Source: Rhizobium sp. N324 (lineage in GTDB: Bacteria; Pseudomonadota; Alphaproteobacteria; Rhizobiales; Rhizobiaceae). Taken from it: a DNA stretch of 64,000 bases. Position numbers and translations under genes: made by a program. Below are positions 1 to 7,652 of the stretch, piece after piece. Under the pieces are notes generated by a model. That model searched no databases. It had not been told where the DNA came from and was given only the letters and a program-made list of their open reading frames with translations. The stretch lies in the NCBI RefSeq assembly GCF_001664485.1, contig NZ_CP013630.1, positions 3,727,501 to 3,791,500 on the forward strand, written 5' to 3'. Position 1 is the first letter of the stretch. Every line of letters begins with the position of its first letter.

Positions 1-312
1 AACCAAAGTTTTTTGACATTTTTGTAACAGGTTGATTCGGAATGCATTTTCCCGTCAATCTTTATCCACAGCCGGCGTTTTCGGGGCAAATTTCCAAAAA
101 TTCTTTTACCGCCCGGTCAAAAATTCATCGGAAACCCGCTCTCAACCGGCGAAAAATCACAAAAAACAGCCGCTTGAGGGAATTTATGGTAAACCGGGGA
201 TTAACGTGCGCCCGGCCCAAGACTTTAAATTTCCGTCACAAATCAGCGGCGGACATTTCGGAACCTATCGCCGTCTGGAGTGTTGTCTTTCCCATTAAGG
301 AAGGAGACCGAT
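1..312. other. Intergenic region, no gene seen
   Basis: I find no convincing gene in this AT-richer stretch. Two short overlapping open frames exist here, but they have neither rhizobial codon bias nor a ribosome binding site. A TTGACA-like hexamer lies at 13-18 without a good -10 partner. The last 15 bases carry the strong Shine-Dalgarno (AAGGAAGGAG) of the next gene. Confidence 0.5.
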
Positions 313-651
313 ATGGCTGCCAACACCGATGATATCAGAGCATCTGTCAGCAAGGACATCGCCGCACTCCAGCAGGAGGTTTCGCGCCTGCAGAAGATGA
401 TTTCCGCTCAGGGCGCCGAAGCCTATTACGAAGTGCGCGGCCGCGCCGGCAAGGCTTATGATGAAGCCCTGCCCCGCGCCAAGAATGCCGTCGCCCAGAT
501 CAGGGCCGAAGGTGCCGCTGCCGCAGGCGCTGCCCGCGAGCATCCAACCGCAGCGACAACTGCGCTGATGCTCGCAGGCGCGATTGGGTTCCTTGCCGGC
601 TATCTGCTTTCCGGCAGCTCCCAGCCGCAGCCTCGCCATTGGTGGCGCTAG
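313..651 (+). CDS. DUF883/ElaB-like membrane-anchored protein
   Basis: A 112-residue protein. Residues 1-35 are predicted helical/coiled coil, followed by an Ala-rich amphipathic stretch and a C-terminal hydrophobic segment (TTALMLAGAIGFLAGYLLSG) ending in a short basic, Trp-rich tail. This is the layout of the ElaB/YqjD (DUF883) family, single-pass inner-membrane proteins linked in E. coli to ribosome binding and stress. An upstream in-frame ATG at 280 exists, but the ATG at 313 has an excellent AAGGAGG-type site 6-10 bases ahead. It stands alone, followed by a large hairpin. The family call is from architecture; function in rhizobia is not established. Confidence 0.75.
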   Translation: MAANTDDIRASVSKDIAALQQEVSRLQKMISAQGAEAYYEVRGRAGKAYDEALPRAKNAVAQIRAEGAAAAGAAREHPTAATTALMLAGAIGFLAGYLLSGSSQPQPRHWWR

Positions 652-682
652 AGCCCGGCCGTATCCGCTGAAAAATCATATT

Positions 683-723
683 TTTACGCACCCGCCGATC
701 CGGTTTTCGGCAGGGTGCGTAAA
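683..723 (+). terminator. Long hairpin downstream of the DUF883-like gene
   Basis: TTTACGCACCC (683-693) is perfectly complementary to GGGTGCGTAAA (713-723), and an inner GCCGA/TCGGC pair extends the stem. It sits 30 bases after the stop codon. There is no run of T after the 3' arm, so it may be an mRNA-stabilising or bidirectional terminator structure rather than a classical rho-independent terminator. Confidence 0.45.
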
Positions 724-792
724 TGCTTATGTCTCAGAAAAACCAATTTTTAATGTAAGCAAGGGACCATAAAAAACGAAAGGGAGGACAAC

Positions 793-999
793 ATGGAAAA
801 CAAGAGGGCCAATTGCATCATTGAAGTCAGCGTCGATGGCGTCAACGGCCGTTACGCGGTCGGCATCATGAATATGCGTCAGGCACTCGACCTGCCCGAA
901 ATGCCAAGTCTGTCGTATACGCATCCGGACCCGGTCAAGGCCGCCGCCGGAATCGTTGTCAGCCGCAAGGAACTTGCCGGCTTCATGGCCTGCCGCTGA
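793..999 (+). CDS. Hypothetical protein, 68 aa
   Basis: A small soluble protein with a good Shine-Dalgarno (AAAGGGAGGACAAC) immediately upstream and typical rhizobial codon use. It has no signal peptide, membrane segment or recognised motif. The central part alternates hydrophobic and polar residues, compatible with a small alpha/beta fold. It is flanked by a DUF883-like gene and a pseudouridine synthase, which say little about function. Confidence 0.65.
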   Translation: MENKRANCIIEVSVDGVNGRYAVGIMNMRQALDLPEMPSLSYTHPDPVKAAAGIVVSRKELAGFMACR

Positions 1000-1153
1000 A
1001 CCAGCGCGAACTCATCATGCCGGAACGGCGCTTTGCTCCAAAGCGCTGACGTTCTTTTACGGCGTCTCTTCTCCCCCGGTTTTTCTCTGCCTTGCTGGCA
1101 TCCTTGCGTCGTTCATGCCAAGAGAAGGCATCAAGACAGCATAGGGACCGCAG

Positions 1154-1960
1154 ATGAGGGAACGGCGTGCATCATATAAGCCGCACGAGCGGACAAAGCC
1201 CGCCGCCGACGCCGCGGCCAAGCGGGTCACCCTCCCCCGTGCTCTTTCCAAGCTTGGTTATTGCTCCCGAACGCAGGCCGAGCGGCTGATCGCCGAAAGT
1301 CGCGTTGCCGTCGACGGTCGGACCATCAGCGATACCTCCGCCTGGGTCGACCTTGCTACGGCCAAGATCAGTGTCGACGGTCTCGTCATCGCCGCCGAAG
1401 CGAAAATCTATCTGATGCTCAACAAGCCGCGCGGGCTGGTCACCACCCGCGACGATCCCGAAGGCAGACCGACGGTCTATGATTGTCTCAGGGATTTCGA
1501 CATCCCGTACCTCTCCCCGGTCGGCCGGCTCGACAAGGCGAGCGAAGGCCTGCTGCTTTTCACCAACGACACCGAATTCGCACAGATCCTGCTCGATCCG
1601 ATCACGCATGTGACGAAGACCTACCATGTCCAGATCGACGGCATCATGGACGACGAGGGCATCGCCGCCATGACATCGGGCATCCGTCACGATGGCGAAT
1701 TGCTGACGGCGACCGCCGCGCGGCGCTTGCGCCAGGGCGACCGGAACTCATGGATCGAGGTCGAGCTCGACGAGGGCCGCAACCGCCAGATCCGCCGCAT
1801 GCTGGAGGCGCTCGGAACCGAATGCCTGCGCCTGGTGCGCGTCGCAATCGGCGGGCTTGAACTCGGCGAATTGCCGAAAGGCGCCGTGCGTGCGCTGACC
1901 GAGGCGGAGTTACAGACGCTGCGCCGGAAAACCGGCGTCGAAAGGACAAGACGCAGTTGA
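1154..1960 (+). CDS. RsuA/RluB/RluE-family rRNA pseudouridine synthase
   Basis: A 268-residue cytoplasmic enzyme isomerising uridine to pseudouridine in rRNA. An N-terminal S4 RNA-binding domain (about residues 15-65, LSKLGYCSRTQAERLI...) precedes the catalytic domain, with the family signature VGRLDKASEGLLLFTND containing the catalytic Asp. The motif RQIRRML near residue 215 is also typical. The basic, low-complexity N- and C-terminal tails fit an RNA binder. The exact target uridine (RsuA, RluB, RluE or RluF type) cannot be read from the sequence. The next gene starts on the stop codon (TTGA overlap), so the two are probably cotranscribed. Confidence 0.88.
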   Translation: MRERRASYKPHERTKPAADAAAKRVTLPRALSKLGYCSRTQAERLIAESRVAVDGRTISDTSAWVDLATAKISVDGLVIAAEAKIYLMLNKPRGLVTTRDDPEGRPTVYDCLRDFDIPYLSPVGRLDKASEGLLLFTNDTEFAQILLDPITHVTKTYHVQIDGIMDDEGIAAMTSGIRHDGELLTATAARRLRQGDRNSWIEVELDEGRNRQIRRMLEALGTECLRLVRVAIGGLELGELPKGAVRALTEAELQTLRRKTGVERTRRS

Positions 1961-2658
1961 TCGATGGGGTCGGCATGGAGCCGCATGATTTCTGGCAGGA
2001 GTTTCATCCGCCCGGCACCTTCGCCGCCGCCGGCGAGTTCACTTCCTTCTATGTTGCCGCGCTGGAGGACGGCCGCCAGCTTCGCCTGCCGATCCGCGTG
2101 CTGGCGGATGGCGAACATGCGCTCGCCTCGCTGATCGTCAACCAGGCGAGCTTCGCCGTGCTCGATGCGCTCGCCGAAAGCCTCGCCGAAAAGATCAGGC
2201 CGATGTCGATCGATGTCGTCGCCGGCCTGCCGACCCTCGGCCTGACGCTTGCCGCCGCCGTGGCCCAGAAGCTCGGTCATAACAGGTACGTTCCGCTCGG
2301 CACCTCGCGCAAATTCTGGTACCGCGACGAGCTCTCCGTCGCCCTGTCCTCAATCACCACGCCGACACAGCAGAAGCGCCTCTATATCGATCCGCGCATG
2401 CTCCCGCTGCTGACCGGACGGCGCGTCGCTCTGATCGACGACGTCATATCCAGCGGCGCCTCGATTACAGCCGGCCTTCAACTGCTGATGGGCTGCGACA
2501 TCGAACCCGCGGCCATCGGTGCGGCGATGCTGCAATCGGAGCGCTGGCGCGAAAGCCTGGCAGCCGCGGGACCACAATGGGTCGCGCGCACCATCGGCGT
2601 TTTCGCCACCCCCGTTCTGGAGCGGAACGAAGCCGGCCGGTGGGTACTATCGGCTTGA
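1957..2658 (+). CDS. Type I phosphoribosyltransferase family protein
   Basis: A 233-residue cytoplasmic protein with the PRPP-binding signature RVALIDDVISSGASI (about residues 152-166). This is the hallmark of type I phosphoribosyltransferases, which couple a nucleobase to PRPP. An adenine/xanthine-type substrate is plausible but not shown. The TTG start at 1957 overlaps the preceding TGA; an ATG at 1975 is the alternative, with a weaker ribosome binding site. Overlap with the pseudouridine synthase gene suggests translational coupling. Confidence 0.75.
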   Translation: MIDGVGMEPHDFWQEFHPPGTFAAAGEFTSFYVAALEDGRQLRLPIRVLADGEHALASLIVNQASFAVLDALAESLAEKIRPMSIDVVAGLPTLGLTLAAAVAQKLGHNRYVPLGTSRKFWYRDELSVALSSITTPTQQKRLYIDPRMLPLLTGRRVALIDDVISSGASITAGLQLLMGCDIEPAAIGAAMLQSERWRESLAAAGPQWVARTIGVFATPVLERNEAGRWVLSA

Positions 2659-2760
2659 CGCGAGATTTGAGAATTGTTCAATCTTTGCCTGAAGGAACCT
2701 CTGTACAGCGCTTGAGGAACGATTACAGTCCGCCTCGTCGATAAAACACCGGACCCACGC

Positions 2761-4503
2761 ATGACGTTCGAGCAAGCATCCCTGCTGATCCTTCTGCTGG
2801 CGATGCTCGTTCTCTTCTCACTCGATCGCATCCGCATCGAGGTAATTTCGATCGCCGGCCTGCTCGCCGGCTATGCGCTCGGGCTATATCCCGCCGACCA
2901 GATCTTCACGGGCTTTGCCAGTCCCGTCGTCGTCACCGTCGTCGAGATCCTGCTGATCGTCCAGGTGCTGGCGCGCGCCAGGCTCTTCGACAATCTCGCC
3001 GCCCGTTTCGCGGCCGCAGGACCCTCGCGCTTCCAGGTCATAGCAGGCACCTCTTCGCTGGCCGGCTTCATCTCCATCTTCATGAACAATATCGGTGCCT
3101 TTGCGATCACCCTTCCGGTGGCGCTGCGGCTCGGCACAGCGCTGACGATCCCCCGCCGCCAGCTCGTCCTACCGGTCTCGTTTGCAGCCCTGCTCGGCGG
3201 CCTCGTCTCGCTGATCGGCACGCCGGCCAACCTGCTCGTCAGCGATGCGCTCGCCAAGGCGACCGGATCAGGCTTTCGCTTCTTCGATTTCGCCTATGTC
3301 GGCCTGCCCGTCGCCGTCGCCGGCATTCTGCTCATCGCCTTTCAGGTGCAGCGGCTGTTTCCGGAGCCAGACGAAACGCCGACGACAATCTCACCGGCCA
3401 CGCGCCGCATCGTCGTCGAGCGTCGCATCCCTGACGGGTCGCCGCTGATCGGCGTGCAGCTTTCCGATTGTCCCACGCATTTCGGCGTCAAGCCGCATGC
3501 GCTGATCCGCGGCGAAAATTTCGTCTTCGGTCCGCTCGACCAGTTGGTGATCGAAGCCGGCGACGTGCTGCTTGCCGAAGGCGGCGATACCGTCTTTGCC
3601 GGCCTTGCCGCCGCGCAGGCGCTGATCGCCGATAGCCATCCGCATGGCCTTCAGCCGGATTTTACCCGTGTCGAAGCCGTCGTCATGCCAGAAAGCACGC
3701 TGGTGGGCTCGCGCATCCGCTCGCTCGAAATCTTTCACAGCCGCGGCGTCGCGGTCACCGCCCTTTCCATGCGGGCGCCGCGCATCGAGGGCCGTTTCCT
3801 CGACCTGCAGCTGTCGATCGGCGATATATTGACGCTCGAAGGGCCGCGCATGGCAATCGCCGAAGGGCTTGAAGAAAGCGAGTGTCTGCCACTCGCTTCG
3901 GCTGTTTCGAGCGAGCCGGCCTCGCTCTCCTGGCGGCCTTTCGCGCTGTTTGCCTGCGGCATCGCCGCATCTGCCGCCGGCCTGCGTCCCGACGTCGCCT
4001 TTGCCGGCATCGTGCTCGTGCTCGCTTTGCTCAACCATCTGAACATCCGCCAGGCGATGGCCGATCTCAACTGGCCAATCATTATCATGCTGGCGGCGAT
4101 GATCCCCATCGGTCAGGCAGTGGCAAGCACCGGTGCGGCCGAAACCATCGCCGGCTGGCTGAGCCTCGTCGTGCCGATCACCCATCCGCTCTTCGGCATC
4201 GCTCTCATCCTCTTCCTCGCCATGGCGCTGACCCCTTTCGTCAACAATGCGACGGTCGCAATCGTTCTGGCCCCGATCGCATTGGAATTCGCGAAAGCCG
4301 GCAGTCACGTCCCGGACGCCTACCTGATCGCCGTCGCCGCCGGCGCCTCGCTGGATTTCCTGACGCCCTTCGGCCATCACAACAACACGCTGGCGATGGG
4401 CATTGGCGGCTACCGCTTCCGCGACTTCCTGCGCGCCGGCTGGCCGCTTGCCGTCACAAGCTACGGCCTCGCTTTGTTTTTTCTGGCTCTGTTCTGGCTG
4501 TGA
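2761..4503 (+). CDS. SLC13/DASS-type permease with RCK_C (TrkA-C) domains
   Basis: A 580-residue inner-membrane transporter. Hydrophobic helices occupy roughly residues 1-200 and 385-580. Between them lies a soluble region (about 210-370) with two TrkA-C-like segments (IGVQLSDCP..., LVGSRIRSLEI...), the usual arrangement of bacterial SLC13-family permeases with regulatory RCK_C domains. The repeated membrane motifs GTPANLLVSDAL and TPFVNNATVAIVLAP match the family's substrate-binding hairpins. Substrates in the family include sulfate, citrate and dicarboxylates; this one is unknown. It stands alone between the phosphoribosyltransferase gene and purC. Confidence 0.85.
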   Translation: MTFEQASLLILLLAMLVLFSLDRIRIEVISIAGLLAGYALGLYPADQIFTGFASPVVVTVVEILLIVQVLARARLFDNLAARFAAAGPSRFQVIAGTSSLAGFISIFMNNIGAFAITLPVALRLGTALTIPRRQLVLPVSFAALLGGLVSLIGTPANLLVSDALAKATGSGFRFFDFAYVGLPVAVAGILLIAFQVQRLFPEPDETPTTISPATRRIVVERRIPDGSPLIGVQLSDCPTHFGVKPHALIRGENFVFGPLDQLVIEAGDVLLAEGGDTVFAGLAAAQALIADSHPHGLQPDFTRVEAVVMPESTLVGSRIRSLEIFHSRGVAVTALSMRAPRIEGRFLDLQLSIGDILTLEGPRMAIAEGLEESECLPLASAVSSEPASLSWRPFALFACGIAASAAGLRPDVAFAGIVLVLALLNHLNIRQAMADLNWPIIIMLAAMIPIGQAVASTGAAETIAGWLSLVVPITHPLFGIALILFLAMALTPFVNNATVAIVLAPIALEFAKAGSHVPDAYLIAVAAGASLDFLTPFGHHNNTLAMGIGGYRFRDFLRAGWPLAVTSYGLALFFLALFWL

Positions 4504-4536
4504 TGCGATAGTTGGGGCCACCTTGACTTCCCGGCG

Positions 4537-5529
4537 ATGAAACGACAGGAAGCCTTCACCCAATCACAAGGACAGTCGAGCGCCGTGCGAATCCTCTCCG
4601 AAGCCCATTTCCCGGAACTGCCGAACTATTATCGCGGCAAGGTGCGCGAGAATTACGATCTTCCGGACGGACGCCGCATCATCATCAGCACCGACCGGCT
4701 GAGCGCTTTCGACCGCATCCTCACCTGCATTCCTTATAAGGGCCAGGTGCTGACACAGACGGCGCGCTACTGGTTCGAGGCGACGAAGGATATCTGCCCG
4801 AACCACGTCATCGATTATCCCGATGCCAATGTCGTCATCGGCAAACGGCTCGACATTCTGCCGGTCGAAATCGTTGTGCGCGGTTATCTCGCCGGCACCA
4901 CCGGCACGTCGATCCTGACGCTCTATAAGAAGGGTGAGCGCGAGATGTACGGCATGCGCCTGCCTGACGGCATGCGCGACAACCAGGTCCTGCCCGAACC
5001 CGTCATCACCCCGACCAGCAAGGAATTCGACGGTGGCCATGACGAGCCGCTGACGCCTGCCGAAATCGTCACGCGCGGCCTGCTGACCAGCCAGCAGTGG
5101 GAGACCCTTTCGCGATACGCGCTCGCGCTCTTCGCCCGCGGCCAGGAGATGGCGGCCGAACGCGGCCTGATTCTCGTCGACACGAAATATGAATTCGGCA
5201 CCGACAGCGACGGCAACATCATCCTCGCCGATGAGATCCACACGCCCGACAGCAGCCGCTACTGGCTTGCCGAAAGCTATCCGGCAAGTTTTGCCGCCGG
5301 ACAACGCCCGGAAAGTTTCGACAAGGATTTCGTCCGCGCCTGGGTGGCGGAGCGTTGCGACCCGTATAAGGATGAGATCCCCGAGATTCCCACCGAACTA
5401 ATCGAACAAACCTCGGCCGTCTATATCAGGGCCTATGAGGCGATCACCGGCGAGCGCTTTGTTCCCGACGATAGCGGCGAGACGCCGCTTGCCCGCATCC
5501 GGCATAACCTCGCCCCGCACTTCCCCTGA
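4537..5529 (+). CDS. purC: Phosphoribosylaminoimidazole-succinocarboxamide synthase (SAICAR synthetase)
   Basis: Catalyses ATP-dependent joining of aspartate to CAIR in de novo purine synthesis. At 330 residues it is the longer, eukaryote-like (ADE1) form rather than the roughly 240-residue E. coli form. Signatures include [33 protein letters not shown] and LVDTKYEFG. Rhizobia usually carry a second, short purC in the main pur cluster, so this is probably a paralogue. A GTG at 4585 is an alternative start, because the first 16 residues ([12 protein letters not shown]...) look less conserved in character. Confidence 0.9.
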   Translation: MKRQEAFTQSQGQSSAVRILSEAHFPELPNYYRGKVRENYDLPDGRRIIISTDRLSAFDRILTCIPYKGQVLTQTARYWFEATKDICPNHVIDYPDANVVIGKRLDILPVEIVVRGYLAGTTGTSILTLYKKGEREMYGMRLPDGMRDNQVLPEPVITPTSKEFDGGHDEPLTPAEIVTRGLLTSQQWETLSRYALALFARGQEMAAERGLILVDTKYEFGTDSDGNIILADEIHTPDSSRYWLAESYPASFAAGQRPESFDKDFVRAWVAERCDPYKDEIPEIPTELIEQTSAVYIRAYEAITGERFVPDDSGETPLARIRHNLAPHFP

Positions 5530-5633
5530 GATGGCGGCACGCGAAAGCCGCCGGCCACTCATCGGCTTGCGGCATTTCGTGCAATCGCGCTAACATCGGC
5601 CAAAAGGATCGGGCTCGGCCCGACGGGGGACGG

Positions 5634-6236
5634 ATGGCAAGAAGGCCGAGACGCAAGGCCGAGGAAACGCGGGAGGATATCCTCTCCATGGCGGAGATGC
5701 TGTTTCGCGAGCGCGGCTATGTCGCGGTGTCGATCGCCGACATCGCCGGCGCGCTCGACATGTCGCCGGCCAATGTCTTCAAGCATTTCCGCTCCAAGGT
5801 GGCGCTGGTCGATGCGATCGCCGGGCGCCATCTCGACAATGCCACCGAGCGTTTCGCGGCCTTCGACGAGGACCTGCCGCCAAAAGAGCAATTGCTCCGC
5901 TTCGTCCTGCGCCTGCTGGAAGGCCATCTGCAGGACATCCAAAAAAACCCCTACATCTTCGAAATGGTGCTTTCGACGGTCGAAGCCAAACTCGAGGCCG
6001 GCAACCGCTATCGCGCCCGCATCGAAGAGAAGCTCAGTGGGATCATCCGCGAGGGCATGGCGGAGAACCGCTACCATTGCCGCGATCCGAAAAGCGCGGC
6101 ACGCACCGTCGCAGATGTGTTGGCCTGCGTGCTGCACCCCATCCTTATCGTCCGCGACGATAAGGAAACACTGGTGCACCGCGCCGAGGACATCGTGGAT
6201 TTTGTTGATGCCGCACTGCAAAATAATGCTTGCTAA
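5634..6236 (+). CDS. TetR-family transcriptional regulator
   Basis: A 200-residue regulator. The N-terminal helix-turn-helix (about residues 8-55: ...DIAGALDMSPANVFKHFRSKVALVDAIAG) matches the TetR DNA-binding signature. The rest is a helical ligand-binding domain whose C-terminal part resembles TetR_C regulators of efflux operons. It lies directly upstream of, and in the same direction as, an RND efflux operon. A perfect inverted repeat overlaps its stop codon and the adaptor upstream region (6235-6262), so it probably represses the pump and may respond to pump substrates. The function is inferred from family and position. Confidence 0.85.
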   Translation: MARRPRRKAEETREDILSMAEMLFRERGYVAVSIADIAGALDMSPANVFKHFRSKVALVDAIAGRHLDNATERFAAFDEDLPPKEQLLRFVLRLLEGHLQDIQKNPYIFEMVLSTVEAKLEAGNRYRARIEEKLSGIIREGMAENRYHCRDPKSAARTVADVLACVLHPILIVRDDKETLVHRAEDIVDFVDAALQNNAC

Positions 6237-6262
6237 GTGACGATTGCTGACTTACGTCACTT
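6235..6262 (+). promoter_or_regulatory. Candidate TetR-family operator upstream of the RND operon
   Basis: AAGTGACG (6235-6242) and CGTCACTT (6255-6262) form a perfect 8-bp inverted repeat with a 12-bp spacer. A nested TGAC...GTCA pair lies at 6248-6259. It is located between the TetR gene stop and the adaptor gene, where a local repressor would bind. No binding data; the assignment is by symmetry and position. Confidence 0.5.
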
Positions 6263-6392
6263 CGTAAAGCTTTTCTTAAATTCGGATGATGGCATTTGCA
6301 GCCGAAGCAATCCTGACGCTTACATAAGCCTGCGCTCGGCTGAGCCGAGCCCGTGGATCGGACGGCCACTGCCACCGTACAGGGAATTCAGA

Positions 6393-7604
6393 ATGATACG
6401 GCGTGCCCTCCTCATCTCCTCGGCGCTGGCGTTCGGCGCCCTGCTCGCAGCCTGCAGCGACAATACCGGCAAGCCCGCCGGCAATGCCGGCGCTGGCGCG
6501 GCCCAGCCGGCATCGCCCGTCGGCGTGATTACGCTGAAAAAGGGCAGTTTCCCGATCACCACGATCCTTCCCGGACGCGCAGAGACCTTCCAGACAGCCG
6601 ATATCCGGCCGCAGGTGAGCGGCCTCATCCGCGAGATCGCTTTTAAGGAAGGCGGCGAGATCAAGAAGGGCGACCTTCTCTACCAGATCGAGGATGCGCC
6701 CTATATCGCCGCCGTCGAGCAGGCCAAGGCGGCAATCTCCAAAGCCGAGGCGAGTGTGCCGAGCGCGGAAAGCAATCTCGACCGCTACCAGCGCCTCGTC
6801 GGCAGCGGCGCCACCCAGATCGAATTCGAAACGGCCAAGACGACGTTGCTGCAGGCCAAGGCCGAAGTCGAGTCGGCGAAGGCCGCACTATCGGCCGCGC
6901 AGATCGACCTCGACCACACCAGGATCATCGCGCCTTTCGACGGCATTATCGACCAGACGGCCTATAATGTCGGCAACGTCGTCTCGGCCAACCAGACGAC
7001 GGCGCTGACGACGATCCGCCAGCTCGATCCGATCTATATCTCACTGACCGAATCGAGCACCAACCTCTTGAAGCTACGCGATGCGATGGCGGCCGGCGAT
7101 ATCAAGGGTGCAGTCAATGTCGTCTTCCACCTGATCCTCGAAGACGGCAAGGAATACAATCAGCAGGGCAAGCTCGACATGTCGAAGCAGGTGGTCAGTG
7201 AGACCACGGGCACCTTCATCATCCGCGTGCTTTTTCCCAATCCCGACCGTATCGTGCTGCCCGGCATGTATGTCCGGGCAACCGTCGAGCTCGGCGCCGA
7301 GGACGGTTATGCGCTGCCGCAGCTGGCGACGAGTCGTGACGCCAACGGCCGGCTGACGGCGCAATTCGTTTCCGCTGACGGCAAGGTCGAAACCCGCGCT
7401 TTCGAAAACAGCTCGCCCTCCAATAATTCCTGGCTGGTGACCGAAGGCATCAAGGACGGCGACCAGCTGATCGTCAGCGGCCTGCAATCGATCACGTCAG
7501 GCATGCCGGTGAAGCCGGTTCCGATGAAGATCACCGACAACGGCGTGGTCGTGGCTGCCGAGCAGCCTGCGGCCGGTGACGCTGGAAAGCCCGCAGCGAA
7601 ATAG
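6393..7604 (+). CDS. RND efflux periplasmic adaptor (AcrA/MexA type) lipoprotein
   Basis: A 403-residue membrane fusion protein linking the inner-membrane pump to the outer-membrane channel. The start chosen at 6393 gives a lipoprotein signal peptide with lipobox LLAAC (Cys21); the in-frame ATG at 6237 would hide it. Lipoyl-like halves (about residues 60-100 and 165-205: IRPQVSGLIREI..., DLDHTRIIAPFDGIID) flank a helical hairpin, followed by beta-barrel and membrane-proximal domains. The pump gene follows after 48 bases and the outer-membrane factor about 3.3 kb downstream. Substrates are unknown. Confidence 0.92.
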   Translation: MIRRALLISSALAFGALLAACSDNTGKPAGNAGAGAAQPASPVGVITLKKGSFPITTILPGRAETFQTADIRPQVSGLIREIAFKEGGEIKKGDLLYQIEDAPYIAAVEQAKAAISKAEASVPSAESNLDRYQRLVGSGATQIEFETAKTTLLQAKAEVESAKAALSAAQIDLDHTRIIAPFDGIIDQTAYNVGNVVSANQTTALTTIRQLDPIYISLTESSTNLLKLRDAMAAGDIKGAVNVVFHLILEDGKEYNQQGKLDMSKQVVSETTGTFIIRVLFPNPDRIVLPGMYVRATVELGAEDGYALPQLATSRDANGRLTAQFVSADGKVETRAFENSSPSNNSWLVTEGIKDGDQLIVSGLQSITSGMPVKPVPMKITDNGVVVAAEQPAAGDAGKPAAK

Positions 7605-7652
7605 TCGCTTCGAGCTCGCATCGTCACCGTCTCAGCCGCACAGGAACAACCG

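Noticed and set aside
13..41. Promoter with TTGACA at 13-18
   Set aside because: No acceptable -10 hexamer at 16-18 bases spacing and no gene close downstream.
3391..4563. A 390-codon minus-strand frame opposite the SLC13-type transporter
   Set aside because: Composition is mirror-like and it has no motif; the plus strand carries a clear transporter.
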